From Funneliformis mosseae (lineage: Eukaryota; Glomeromycota; Glomeromycetes; Glomerales; Glomeraceae): a stretch of DNA of 20,594 nucleotides. Every line of letters begins with the position of its first letter. Position 1 is the stretch's first letter. The stretch covers positions 1 through 20,594 of the forward strand of contig CAJVPP010001355.1 of assembly GCA_910592005.1 (NCBI GenBank), read 5' to 3'. A model generated the notes under the pieces. It made no database searches. It was not told the origin of the DNA and saw only the letters and a program-made list of their open reading frames with translations. A program made the position numbers and the translations under genes. Below are positions 1 through 9,452 of the stretch, in pieces.

Positions 1-2652
1 TAAGATTTGATTTGATTTAACTTAAGAAAAAACAATGAATAAAATTAGTAATCAGAAGTAATTACTAAAATAAAAAAATAAACAAATCAATAATCAAAAT
101 AATTAGTCAGCTTACCTTTCTTGCAATAATGAACTGGACAGTTCTATTCAAAAATTTCATCTAGTTCTTAGCACAAAAAAGATAGAAATAATTTAATCTA
201 AAATAAAAAAAATTAAATTATTTATTAAATACAAATAAAACAATAAATTAATAAATTAAAAAAAAAGAATTTTAGTTAGCTTTTACTACATTGATAAATC
301 AGGCTATTCTGTTTAAAAAAAAAATCGTTGAAATTAGAAAAAAAAAAAATTGTAATAGTAATATAAAGACTAAAAAACAAAAATTTTTATTTTTATTTTT
401 TTTAATTTTTTTTATTTTTTTAAAAAAATAAAATAAAAAAATAAATTTAAAAACAAAACGAAAAAATTAAAAAAAAAAATTAAAAATAAAACTAAAATAT
501 TAAATAAAAAAAATGTAAAAAAATAAAAAAAAGATTGCACGAATAAAGATTTCATAAAAATGAAAACAAGAAATAAAAACAGAAAAAAGAAAAAGAAAAA
601 TGAAATAAAAAAAATAAATATGAAAAAAATGAAATTAAAAATATAAAAAAAAAAATTTTTTTATTAAAAAAAAAGATCTGTAAAAGTATAAAAATAAACT
701 TGTAAATATGACTTATATAACATAATATTTAATAAATATTACTTAAAAAAAAGAATGATATTGATTTTTTTGATCATTATAGGTAAATTGGAAAGTTTAA
801 TTTCTTATTTTGTAATTTAACAAATATAATTATTATTTTAATATAAGATTAAATTTTATTTTATTGTGCTATGTATAGTATTATAATTTAAAATATTTAA
901 GTGATATATATAAATATAATAATATAATTTAATTATTGAAATTTTTATATATTTATATAATTTTATATTTTGCATAAATATATAGAAAATAAAAACTTTA
1001 TTAAATTTTATATAAAATTAATTATTGTAACCTAATTTTTATCAGTTATTATTACTTTTTATTTTTGGATTTTTTTTTGCATAATGAATTGCAAAGAAGT
1101 TTTTTATTACTAAATCTTATCTTTGAATAAATCTTCTGATACACAGATTTATTTAACTCTTGTAAGAAACTAATATAAAAAATTATAAAAAGCAATTCAA
1201 ATAATGGATAACTAAAATCAAGATTTATTAATTGATTATTCTGATATAACTTTTTGTGATATTTTAAAAAAAAAAAATAGGAAAAATAATCTTTTTATTA
1301 TTTGGTATTTATTTTTCATAATAATATAATTTTATTATTAAATTTAAAGTTATGCTAGAATTCTTTCATATGGTAGTTCAAATTTAATAATTGATCTTTT
1401 TCATAAATTTTATCAGCTTACTTTCATTATTTGTTATAAATATTATACATTCTTAGTATATAAAGTTATGCATTCTTTATTTTTAAAAAAAAAAATAAAC
1501 TATTAGTTTTGTAAAACCTTAATCTGAGAATTTAATCAAATTTTTTTATAAAGATTTAAAATTTTACTTGTATTATAAAATTTAATTTTATTTAACAATA
1601 AGTTTTTATTTGAAATTAATTTAATTTTATTGTTTTTTTATTTTTATTTGATTCTTTCAAATGTTCTTTTATTTTGATATACCTAAAATTATATAAAGTT
1701 ATTTGTTCTATCTTATCAAAACTTTATTTTTAGATTATTATATTTATATTATATTTATTTGAATATCTTTTTAGTTTTTTTGCTTAAAAATAAAAACGAA
1801 AACTCAAATATTTTTACTAAATAATAATGATGAATTTGATCATTTATATTTATAATATTATTTTTAAAGGTATATAAAAAAGCAATTAGAATGCTTTCAT
1901 GAATGATTTATTATAAATAAGAATTCTAAGATATTTGATTTAGGGTAATATATTATTTTAATTTTATTTTACTATAAATTAAAGTTATTAAACCTAATTA
2001 TTCTTACTTTTATACTATATATTAGTTGTGATATTGAATCTTAACTATTTAAATTAGTTATAAAATTTCTTTTTTTATTATTTACTGGACTTTATATATC
2101 ATTAATAGTCCTGTTAACATTAATCTTATAATATTAGTTTTGTGAAAGAAAATGTTTTAAAAGAATCTTTTTTTGAAGATAATATGTTTAATTTTATTTA
2201 TTAATGACTCTTAATTGCTATAATTTCTCTTGATAAATAGTAAAGTATATAAATCTAAAAGATATTTAGAATTTTTAAAATAATAGTTATTTTTATTAAG
2301 TCCTCTAATCCTAATACACTTATTATTTTAGCTTATAAAAGCTAATATAGAATTTAAACTACTTAATTCAAATACAAAATAATTAAACAATACTTATAAT
2401 TATAATTTTTTATTTTTTGAAATTATATTTATTAAATCAATTTAGAAAACAAATTATTTTCAATCAAAAATAATAAATTTTCTTTAGTAATAAAATTGAT
2501 TATTCAAAGTGAACAAAATTATAATTATTTATGAAAGTAAATAGATAACTGAAGGGATTATAAACAAGAAAAATTTTAGTCTTTTTAATTATAGTGAAGA
2601 TTAATTTAGCAATTTATAAGTATAATTTTATTATTATTAAAGAATTACTAAT
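1..2652. other. Extremely AT-rich tract without recognisable gene
   Basis: I see no gene here on either strand. The stretch is almost pure A and T. Positions 330-680 are dominated by A and T homopolymer runs, and further on lie short AT-rich pieces broken by stops in all frames. A minus-strand stretch around 1060-1260 stays open for some tens of codons but resembles no family I know and has low-complexity composition. By analogy with the pogo element that follows, this is probably heavily decayed transposon DNA, but nothing in it identifies an element. Confidence 0.6.
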
Positions 2653-2654
2653 TA

Positions 2655-2711
2655 CCGTATTTTTCTAAAAATAAGCAACATATTTTTGTTATAGTATTGC
2701 TTATTTTTAGA
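2655..2711 (+). repeat. Left TIR of pogo element with inverted subterminal motif
   Basis: The left terminus contains CTAAAAATAAGCAA at about 2664-2677 and its inverse TTGCTTATTTTTAG at about 2697-2710, giving a short hairpin inside the terminal repeat. The same motif recurs at the right end, so it is probably the transposase binding site (inference). Confidence 0.75.
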
Positions 2712-2925
2712 TAATTTATAAATTTTTAAGAAAAATGCAAAATTAAAAATCTGAAATTCGATTAACACAAATTCTGTGATCATAGATCATCTATTTATCT
2801 CAACATAAAATACATGAATTTGTTTTAAACTTATTTTATTACACTAAAGTACAATATAAATTGTATACAAAATGCTCAAAATAAAATAAACTGTTAAACG
2901 TTAGGTTAGTCAAGTTATTAAATGA

Positions 2926-4248
2926 AAATGAATTTCATATTCTGTAGAATAAAAGATACAAATTGTTACATAAGTAAAAGAGAAAGAAAATAATAAAGTA
3001 GCAGAATATTATAATATTAATCACAGTATAATTAGATGTTGAGTAAAAGCTAGTTCAAGCTGAACAGCTAAAATTAAGAAAAAAAGTAAGCAGATTAGTT
3101 CTAGATGAAAACCTTTTTTTTTTGAAGCTGAAAAAAAATTAGAAAATTGGATTATTAAATAAAAAAAATAAGAGTTAGCTATATCATATACAATTTTATA
3201 CAATAAAATGATTTAACTGAGAATTTCAAGATATTTCAGTATTGGTTAATTTTATTTATAAGAAGGTATAAACTGGTATTATAATAACATATAAGAATTA
3301 AAAGCTTTTAAGTAATACTCAAGAGCTATTAGAGAAATTCCAGTAATTCATCATTAATTTTAGGATTAAAAAATCTTTGGAATTAAAGAATATTTTTAAT
3401 ATAGATGAAATACTTATTTGATTTGATATTATAGGTAATTTTACTATTAATCTAAAGGAAGAAAACAATTCATATCATATAATAAGTAATAAAAAAAATT
3501 GGTTTACTATTGTATTGATATATGCTGCAGGTAAGAATTTTCTCTCTTTTGATATTTTAATGAAATTTAAACTTTATTTGATTTAGTTGATTTATTTTGA
3601 TTTATTATTAAATAAAACTAAATTATCTCTAATTTGTATTATTAAAGGAAAATAAATGTCATGGAAAAAATAAATTCCTTTTGATATTATGGTTTAGTTT
3701 CAGAAAAATGGTTGGATAGATTTAAAGTTAATGATAAAATACATAAACTACTTTAATGATATAAGATCAGGAAATGGTACTCAAAGAAATCCAATAATAT
3801 TAGTTTATGATTCTTTCAAAAGTCATTTAAAAGAATCAGTCAAAAGAAAATTTTATGAAAGTGGGATTAATTTGGCAGTAATTTCAGCTGATTTAACTAG
3901 CATTTGCCAACCACTTTAATATTTTAATTAATAAACTACTTAAAGATAACCTTCATAAAGAATGGCATTTTTGGATGGTTATTAGTAGTGCTAGAGAAAC
4001 TATCATAAAAAATTTACATCATGCTAAATTCAATGATGTATGTATATAGGTTAAACATTCTTGAAAAGTAATTTTTGACAAAATTATTTTTGATCTTTTA
4101 AGACTTGTGTAATTTTATTGATTTAATTAAATCAGATTCTAATTTGAAAATTACTGATAAAAATAAGTTCAGTGATAATGATAGTAATAATGATATCATT
4201 GGTAGTGAAAATGACAGTAATTATAAATATTATAGTTTACTAATATAA
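2926..4248 (+). pseudogene. pogo-family transposase (psq/CENP-B HTH plus DDE), degenerate
   Basis: This would encode the cut-and-paste transposase that binds the element ends. In order I can read a psq-type helix-turn-helix (AEYYNINHSIIRCW-like, about 2995-3045), a CENP-B-type DNA-binding region (VLDENLFFFEAEKKLENWII, about 3097-3160), and the DDE core. The first catalytic block is at 3404 (DEILI*FD, where the family has DETPxWFD), the second Asp is in LVYDSFKSHL (3809-3811), and the third should lie in the QPLD motif near 3917. That last Asp is replaced by what looks like a one-base insertion plus GAT to AAT. The 3731-3919 stretch is the longest open piece. An extra segment of roughly 85 bases splits the core at about 3531-3616. 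A Trp/Arg-rich tail (about 3950-4070) and an acidic Asp/Ser/Asn tail (about 4130-4248) follow. Stops replace Trp and Gln codons. Family assignment is firm; function is lost. Confidence 0.85.
3531..3616 (+). other. Insertion or intron-like segment in pogo transposase
   Basis: The DDE coding frame reads up to a conserved Ala-Ala-Gly at about 3530 and resumes with a TKL...ICIIKGK motif at about 3617. The roughly 85 bases between begin GTAAG but lack an AG that would restore the reading frame. They contain two near-identical copies of TTTATTTGATTTA. It may be a decayed intron or a small duplication. Confidence 0.4.
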
Positions 4249-4399
4249 TACAATACATTATAATATAATATAATAAAATGTAATATAAAAATTAATAATA
4301 GACATTTTAATTTGCTAAAAAAAATAAAATTTTCATTTAAAAATATGTTTATTTACCATTTGAGCATTTATTTGATGCAGTACTATTAATTTATTAGAA

Positions 4400-4474
4400 G
4401 TTGCTTAATTTTGAATACTTAATAATATTAGAGGTTACTTATTTTTAGAGTTGCTTATTTACAGAAGAATACAG
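4400..4474 (-). repeat. Right TIR of pogo element with three subterminal motif copies
   Basis: Three related copies of the end motif lie in the same orientation: GTTGCTTAATTTT at 4400, GTTACTTATTTTTAG at 4434 and GTTGCTTATTTACAG at 4450. The outermost forms the terminal inverted repeat that pairs with 2655 onward. The array resembles the multiple subterminal transposase sites of pogo/Tigger elements. Confidence 0.7.
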
Positions 4475-4476
4475 TA

Positions 4477-5354
4477 ATAACTATTGTTATATAATAATTT
4501 TATTATAAGACTTTTGAAAATTACAAGTTTGAAGTTATTAGCATTAAATCTGTATTAAGTAAAGTTTTAAATATTTTTTCAGAAAAATATGATAAGCTTG
4601 TTAAAGAAATTAAATAAAATATTAAGGTATAATTATTTAATTTTTCAATTTTTTAAATTGTATTAATATATTATAATAAAAAAGATTTATATAACAGTAA
4701 AAAAAATTTAGTGTGATTTTATTAGTATAAATCAGATTTTTAGATTTTTAAGTGACAAAAAATTTTTTTTTCAAAAAATCTCATTTTTAGATTAATAGGC
4801 TAATGACCAGCCATTTTATATATCTTATTTTACCTTATATTAATAATAGCATTAATACTAATACTAATACTAATACTGTTACTAATACTGAAGTTAAGAT
4901 TCTTTATTGTAACCAGTTATGTGACTCAAAATAATTAATAAAGTTAATGAATTTAACCAATATGACAAAGTGATCATAATTATCTATTAATTATATATAT
5001 TACTTATATTCATATTCATATTATTTATTTATTTTATCATTTATATTTATTAGTTATATTTTATTAGTATTTTAACTTATATAAATATCATGTATTTTTT
5101 TTTGAGTTAAGATAACTTGAGATAGAGTTTTAGGATAAACTAAGAGTTCAATAAAGAAATCTTTTCTATTACTTTTGTCATGTCTTCATATGGGTGTAAT
5201 TGTAATAAAAGTATTGTATTTAATTCAACATATTGAATAAAAGTAATTTTCTTTTACAGTTATTAAGTCAACAATACTAATACTTAGAGGTAGAGGATAA
5301 GGTAGAGGAGGAATTTTCCTCAAAGAATTTAAATATTCTTTTATTTTAAAAAAA
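4477..5354. other. AT-rich intergenic tract with hexamer tandem repeat
   Basis: No gene is recognised. A short tandem array of ACTAAT units, about five copies with one imperfect, lies at roughly 4851-4890. From about 5100 the composition becomes visibly less AT-rich. Near 5288-5330 a purine-rich segment contains GAGGAATTTTCCTC, a small perfect hairpin. The short open piece there (RGRG*GRGG) is too brief to call. Confidence 0.5.
4851..4890. repeat. Tandem (ACTAAT)n microsatellite
   Basis: About five consecutive ACTAAT/AATACT units, interrupted once by a G (ACTGTTACTAAT). A simple-sequence repeat with no sign of function. Confidence 0.8.
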
Positions 5355-5620
5355 AAAGATTTGGATCTGCTGCAGTGGCACAGTCAAGTGCATAATGAAA
5401 TTGATTTTTTTATTGTTGTTTTTTCTACTATTATGTATTATCTATTCCTATTGTTGATTATTGATTTAATTAATTAATTAATTATTGATTAATTCTTTTA
5501 TCGATTTTTGATTTTATAGGTTAGATCGGTGGATCTGCCACTTTGGTTCATTACGGAAACGCAGTCAGGTTAGGCTGATTCACCCTTCTGAAGAACACGG
5601 GCTGGTATTTTAGATTTAAC
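5355..5620 (+). other. GC-richer island with split repeated and complementary motifs, possible small RNA locus
   Basis: Two GC-richer blocks (5361-5392 and 5521-5620) flank about 125 bases of AT-rich filler that ends in TTTTGATTTTATAG, a good 3' splice-site look-alike. Both blocks contain the direct repeat GGATCTGC (5363 and 5531). CAGTGGCA at 5373 is complementary to TGCCACT at 5536, so the blocks could pair. TGGCACAGTCAA at 5376 resembles a tRNA-type A box and GGTTCATTACG at 5545 a weak B box, but I cannot fold a tRNA. Translated, the blocks give only short peptides. It could be a SINE relic, a split small RNA or two short exons. Confidence 0.3.
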
Positions 5621-5646
5621 TACAGTACTTTTAGTTTAATGTATAA

Positions 5647-5688
5647 CCAATAGTAATCGCAATCTTATGTTTGAATTGGTATAAAAAG
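5647..5688 (+). promoter_or_regulatory. CCAAT plus TATA box core promoter candidate
   Basis: CCAAT at 5647-5651 is followed 28 bases later by TATAAAAAG at 5680-5688, in a normal-composition region. A start site would fall near 5710-5720 (ttcaacattcaat). The first downstream ATG (5763) opens only 11 codons, so any product is unclear. Confidence 0.4.
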
Positions 5689-6079
5689 TGCATTGATCTC
5701 GTTCAACATTCAATTTTGGTTAGATTATTTTAGAGTTCTCAATATAGATTTTTTTTTGCTTATGCATTGGAAAAATTGGGAGGCAATTAATTTTTAAGCT
5801 CAACTAGTTATTTAGAATCCTTAGAGTTATAAATACAGACGTGAGAATCGTTGTTTTATCCTCAGATAGAATTAATGAGGATTTAAAGAAGAGCTACCAG
5901 ATATCAATCTACTTTAGTAATTCTGTTGTCAAATTAATTACGCAGCAACTGTAATGATTAGTGGGTGATCAATTGAAATAAAAGTGGCGATCAGTGCTTG
6001 AGCAATCTCTTTTTATCTTTTTATCATGACTAAAAAAAAGGCTAGCTCATACTCCTTTCACAATTTAACTAACTAAAAT
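5689..6079. other. Intergenic tract downstream of TATA motif
   Basis: No gene is supported. Plus-strand ATGs at 5763 and about 6027 open only about 11 and 16 codons. On the minus strand this is where the C-terminal half of the Harbinger transposase should lie. Short pieces around 5930-6000 (an EIAQALIATFISIDHP-like stretch) may be its remains, but stops and frameshifts prevent a firm call. Confidence 0.4.
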
Positions 6080-6460
6080 AAGGAAATTTTTTTCCTTATG
6101 TTATCTTTACCAATTTATGGCCATGTAATTCATTTTTGTTTTAAGTCTATTAACGCTTTCAATAATCGATCAGTATAATTGACTAAAGACCCTTGACTTA
6201 CTCCAAGTGTTTGCTCTAATACTCGTAATCATATTCCATTTGCTAGTTACCATAATGCATACATTTGTTCCAATAAATGTTGCATTATAGGAATCTAAAA
6301 TAATAGCTGAATGTTAATCGAGTCACAATAGAACGAAAAGTGGCAAGAGTAATGCGAAAGTGTTTTTGAAAAGAGTTATAATCATCTCATCTACTAAAAA
6401 TGAGAAAAATCCGTCTAATTTAGGTCTTGGCTGATGTTGAATACTTGTATTTGATGGAGG
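6080..6460 (-). pseudogene. PIF/Harbinger-type transposase fragment (N-terminal HTH region)
   Basis: Minus-strand remnant of a DDE_Tnp_4-type transposase. From 6460 downward it reads a DDYNSFQKHFRITLATF stretch typical of the region before the helix-turn-helix. After a one-base frameshift near 6290 it continues with IMQHLLEQMYALW, then the helix-turn-helix LRVLEQTLGVSQGSLVNYT, and finally KALIDLKQK*ITWP near 6120, which matches the conserved Trp-Pro preceding the catalytic domain. Stops occur at expected Trp, Arg or Gln positions, including TGA inside K*ITWP. The DDE domain itself is not recognisable downstream. The recognition pattern is the 'LGVSQGSLVNYT..RV..AL..L....I.WP' signature. The region is less AT-mutated than the pogo and gypsy copies. 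Confidence 0.65.
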
Positions 6461-7542
6461 GGGAAAAAAATAGCATAATTAAAGGGTTAAAGAATAATGT
6501 TCTTTGCATTTGAACATTCTGTCATTTTTTATTTGCTATAATTATAACTCGCTGGCAAAGACTTGCTGAAACACCATGGTGTAAAATGAAAAGAAGGAAG
6601 TACTCTACTCGCCTGTGCAAGCTTTTTGCTTGCTTAATTAATGGTAAAATATAACCAATCAGTGAAAAATATGGTCTATTTTTTTTTTTTGATTTTGTTA
6701 GCCAATTAAATCATTCAATAAATCATTGTGTGTTGGAACAGCCTTTATCAAATATATCTAATATTATTATCTTAAGGTGTTTATATAACGATAAAAATTC
6801 CTGTAGTTAACTAGAGTTTAAAGATTATATAAACATCGAAAATTCCAAACCAATATAAGCTATATAAATATTACCTCATAAAACTTTCTGAAACTTTTAC
6901 GCATATCAAAAAAAAGGTTGGAAATAAATGATAAATGTAATAAATTCAATATTTTCGCATATTGAAATTAATAAACTTTCATTGTCATAATCAAATTTTA
7001 TTTAATGTTATTTGTTAAAGTAGTTAATGTAGTTTATTTATAAAAAGTTAAAATCGAAAATTTAATTTTATATTAAAAATAATATATTTGAATATTTAAT
7101 TTTATACCTTAATACATTAATATTTTTCTAATAGATCCTATTTTGTTTGATTATTTTTTTCCTATTTTCAAACAATTATCGTCCGCATCAAAAAAAATAA
7201 AATAAGTATAAATTTGTGATATCCTTTGCCGAATATAGAAGAAAATATGTAAAAAAAAAAAAAAATAATTGTTTGCTTCAAGTATGCTGCTATATGAATT
7301 AACAATAGTTATTTTATTAGTTAATCGACCAATTTTTTATTCGCATACGTCTAATGTCAACATTTTTGAGAACTGGTGGTCTGATGAATGTATTTTAGTA
7401 CGATTAATCTAGGTCCTTGTATGAGGATGCTGATAAATGTGTGTATGTATTTATTATAATTCTTTTATTTCTAATGCTAATAATGAATATCTGCTTAATT
7501 TTTAATAAAAATAAAGTTACAAAATAACTTGGACAAAGAAAT
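6461..7542. other. Intergenic region, promoter-like motifs only
   Basis: No gene is seen. A perfect small hairpin GCAAGC-TTTTT-GCTTGC lies at about 6618-6634. CCAAT motifs occur near 6655 and 6850, and a TATATAAAT at 6861-6869 sits just after the second, so a plus-strand promoter is possible, but no coding frame follows. A run of 15 A lies near 7252-7266. Composition is intermediate. Confidence 0.45.
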
Positions 7543-7740
7543 ATGTGTATTGGATGTTCACATATGGGAGGATACCTAAAAAGAAGCCAATTTTTAGAAA
7601 TTATTCTATCGACGTTGAATGCCGAATTTTGGATGGAAATATGGAAAATTAGTAAATATTATCAATATAAATTCGCTTTATTTTCATTAAATTTATTGAA
7701 AAGACTTGAAAGAGAAATTATTGTATATAAAACCTCATAA
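7543..7740 (+). CDS. Small ORF of unknown function
   Basis: A 65-codon open frame from ATG at 7543 to TAA at 7740. The protein begins MCIGCSHMGGYLKRSQ, has two Cys near the N-terminus, an aromatic-rich middle (EFWMEIWKISKYYQY) and a basic end. I recognise no domain, signal peptide or membrane helix. The frame also stays open for a few codons upstream of the ATG. No TATA motif lies immediately upstream. In DNA of this composition a 65-codon frame can arise by chance, so this may be a non-coding ORF or an exon of a broken gene. Confidence 0.18.
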   Translation: MCIGCSHMGGYLKRSQFLEIILSTLNAEFWMEIWKISKYYQYKFALFSLNLLKRLEREIIVYKTS

Positions 7741-7978
7741 AATGTTTAAATTCTTATGAACTAAACCTTTGTAATATGATTTTACAAATGATTAAGAAAA
7801 AAGTTTTTGAACATGTTCAACCATTTGTGATTTTATTATACTTGGACGCATAAATTTGAAATTCAATAAGATAAAAAAAAATATTTCCTAATAAATCGGA
7901 ATTATAAAAAAATTCTTGACGATAGTATATTCGCATCACAACTACTGATGCTCCATTAAAATGACTATTGAAGATGCC

Positions 7979-7986
7979 TATATAAA
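7979..7986 (+). promoter_or_regulatory. TATA box candidate upstream of secreted-protein ORF
   Basis: TATATAAA at 7979-7986, about 275 bases before the ATG at 8262. The distance would require a long or spliced 5' leader, so the link to that ORF is uncertain. The 14-mer CTATATAAATATTA also occurs near 6860. Confidence 0.3.
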
Positions 7987-8188
7987 TATTATGCGACATT
8001 ACATCATCATCATAAGGTGTTTAAACCTTTTTACCTGTCCGTCATTAGGATTAGGAGATTTGCATGTATACATAAATAATTTATGTTTTCATATTACCAT
8101 TATGGAAATTCTGAAAACTTTAATTTTTAATAACAGGGCAACGATTTTCGACCTAATCATAAGTTTACGAATTACAAAAAACTTCAAA
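7987..8188. other. Probable 5' leader or intergenic DNA
   Basis: Overlapping open frames exist on both strands (for example 7961-8194 plus and 7817-7999 minus), but neither resembles a protein and the first runs across the TATA motif. I regard the stretch as non-coding. Confidence 0.4.
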
Positions 8189-8262
8189 CTCTAAATTATT
8201 TTACAAAGAAAACAATCAAAAAAAAAAAAATCTAACCTCTAAATTATTTTACAATGAAAACA
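8189..8262 (+). repeat. 26-bp direct repeat abutting the start codon of the secreted-protein ORF
   Basis: CTCTAAATTATTTTACAA(A/T)GAAAACA occurs at 8189-8214 and 8237-8262 with one mismatch, separated by an A-rich spacer. The second copy ends on the A of the ATG at 8262. It may be a recent leader duplication or a repeated transcription-start or leader element. Confidence 0.75.
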
Positions 8263-8444
8263 TGAAAGTTTCGTTTGCACTCCTTTTGTTGGCCTCGCTT
8301 ACCTTCAATGCCGTTCCAATAGTAGAATACCCAATTGATGAATCATCAATGGCAAAACTTTCTCCAATAAATATATGCATATTCGGCGTTTGCGAAGAAG
8401 AACCAAAACATCCACATTCAGGATCCAACTCATCTGCAGAATGA
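8262..8444 (+). CDS. Small secreted protein candidate with YPIDES repeat
   Basis: A 60-residue protein starting MKVSFALLLLASLTFNAVP. The basic n-region, Leu/Ala-rich core and small residues before about residue 17-19 form a textbook signal peptide, so I expect export through the ER. The mature part is short and acidic: VEYPIDESSMAKLSPI, then a two-Cys loop CIFGVC, then EEEPKHPHSG and a Ser/Asn-rich tail. The two Cys could form a small disulfide ring. There is no domain I recognise and no dibasic Kex2 site. GC is higher than its surroundings, which supports coding. The frame continues past the TGA (8442-8444) for 17 more codons to TAA at 8496-8498, and that extension repeats YPIEES and YPIA, so the stop may be recent, read through, or a sequencing error. 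An effector or signalling peptide role is inference only. Confidence 0.6.
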   Translation: MKVSFALLLLASLTFNAVPIVEYPIDESSMAKLSPINICIFGVCEEEPKHPHSGSNSSAE

Positions 8445-8498
8445 GGTTATCACATCGCTAAATCATACCCAATTGAAGAATCCTACCCAATTGCTTAA
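8445..8498 (+). other. In-frame extension after TGA carrying two more YPI repeats
   Basis: Directly after the TGA the same frame reads GYHIAKSYPIEESYPIA and then TAA. TACCCAATTGAAGAATC at about 8465 matches TACCCAATTGATGAATC at about 8327 within the annotated ORF at 16 of 17 bases. The coding repeat thus spans the stop, suggesting the ancestral protein was about 77 residues. Confidence 0.55.
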
Positions 8499-9359
8499 TC
8501 TATTCATTCTTCTTTTTTATTTGATAAATTACTTCATTCATTTAATTGTGTATTTTAAATAATTTTACTTCTTTTTTTTCATATTTAATGATTTAAATAT
8601 AAATTTTACATATTATTTTTATTGAAGATTAAAAGGAAAAAGTAACTTACTTTAATATTACTTACTATAACGACATCAATCTTTAATACATAAAATACTT
8701 TAGTCATGTAATCGAAAATCGAAAATCGAATCTTGGAATCGAATCTTGAGAATCCCTAGTTAGAATCATCTTCCATTATTTTTTAAAAAAAATAACTGGA
8801 TTTAAAGTTCATTTAAATAATAATGCAGTAAAATTTTCTCTCGCACTTTCTTCTTTTTAACAATAAAAAATATTATTGAAATAAATCTAATGAATCTTGC
8901 AACTGAATTAATGATTAAACGTGATTTTATTTTAGCAATATTCTCTTATCAATGCATGGAAACACAGTCTTTATTATTTGGTTGATTACTCGATTGGTTT
9001 ACATAACTAATAATAGTTGAAGAACTTACTTATTGTATCATATGTTCATTAAAAAAGAGGAAATGACACTTCTTGAATAGTTGTAATTTATGATCATCGA
9101 CGCTAAATTTTTATGCGGACCGGATACAATATATCGAAGACTATTAAAGTGAATATCAATTACGATTTTAAATTTCATTTTAATAATTCATAAGATATTT
9201 TGTATATTTTGAACTTATTTATGATCTGATTTGGAACCTTGCAGATTATTGAAATCGGTGAAATCGAATTTAGCGATAATATCAGAAAAAAAAATGATAA
9301 TAAGTATAATTTAACACAAACTTTACGAATCAAACATTAAAGGTCACAAAATACTTCTA
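8499..9359. other. Intergenic region downstream of secreted-protein ORF
   Basis: No gene is supported on either strand. It contains the left arm of an inverted repeat pair at 8704-8761, described separately. The remainder is AT-rich non-coding sequence with moderate GC between 9090 and 9270. Confidence 0.45.
8704..8761 (-). repeat. hAT-like end fragment, left arm of inverted pair
   Basis: Tandem ATCGAAA and ATCGAATCTTG units lead to AATCCCTAGTT at 8751-8761. Read on the minus strand this is a TAGGGATT-type terminus, matching the hAT 5'-YARNG rule, followed by repeated GATTCGAT-like subterminal motifs. The partner arm is at 9360. No intact element or target duplication is found. Confidence 0.45.
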
Positions 9360-9435
9360 AACTAGGGATTGTAATTGATTCCAAAAATTATAGATTATCT
9401 CAATTATCGGTTTTCAATTATCGATTCTTAATAGC
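9360..9435 (+). repeat. hAT-like end fragment, right arm of inverted pair
   Basis: AACTAGGGATTGTAATTGATTCC begins at about 9360, in opposite orientation to the arm at 8704-8761. It is followed by further ATCGATTC-like units. The two arms diverge outward rather than closing an element, so they look like two separate head-to-head solo ends. Confidence 0.45.
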
Positions 9436-9452
9436 GATATATATATATATAT
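9436..9452. repeat. (AT)n microsatellite
   Basis: A run of alternating A and T adjoining the right hAT-like end fragment. Confidence 0.85.

Larger units (their letters stand above)
2653..4476 (+). mobile_element. pogo-like DNA transposon, complete but inactive
   Basis: A Tc1/mariner-superfamily pogo element bounded by TA dinucleotides at 2653-2654 and 4475-4476. The terminal inverted repeats (2655 inward and 4474 inward) match at 23 of the first 27 positions counting the TA. They start TACCGTATTTTTCT on the left and, read from the right, TACTGTATTCTTCT. About 1.8 kb long, it holds one transposase relic on the plus strand. Inside each end are extra copies of a TTGCTTATTTTTAG-like motif. The paired ends, the TA duplication and the transposase family all agree, so the boundaries are well supported. 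It cannot be active because the transposase is full of stops. Confidence 0.85.

Noticed and set aside
1..2652. Mitochondrial origin of the AT-rich tract
   Set aside because: No mitochondrial genes, tRNAs or rRNA are seen, and it is continuous with nuclear-type transposons.
3021..3203. Minus-strand 60-codon open frame
   Set aside because: Lies antisense to the pogo DNA-binding region; hydrophobic shadow frame.
3531..3584. GT-AG intron in the pogo transposase
   Set aside because: A GTAAG donor is present, but splicing to the nearest AG does not restore the downstream frame; kept only as an insertion-like segment.
6618..6634. Perfect hairpin GCAAGC-TTTTT-GCTTGC as a bacterial-type terminator
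   Set aside because: The context is eukaryotic, there is no gene upstream and no T-tract termination logic applies.
7817..8194. Open frames on both strands upstream of the secreted-protein ORF
   Set aside because: They overlap each other and a TATA motif, have AT-driven Ile/Asn/Leu composition and no motif.
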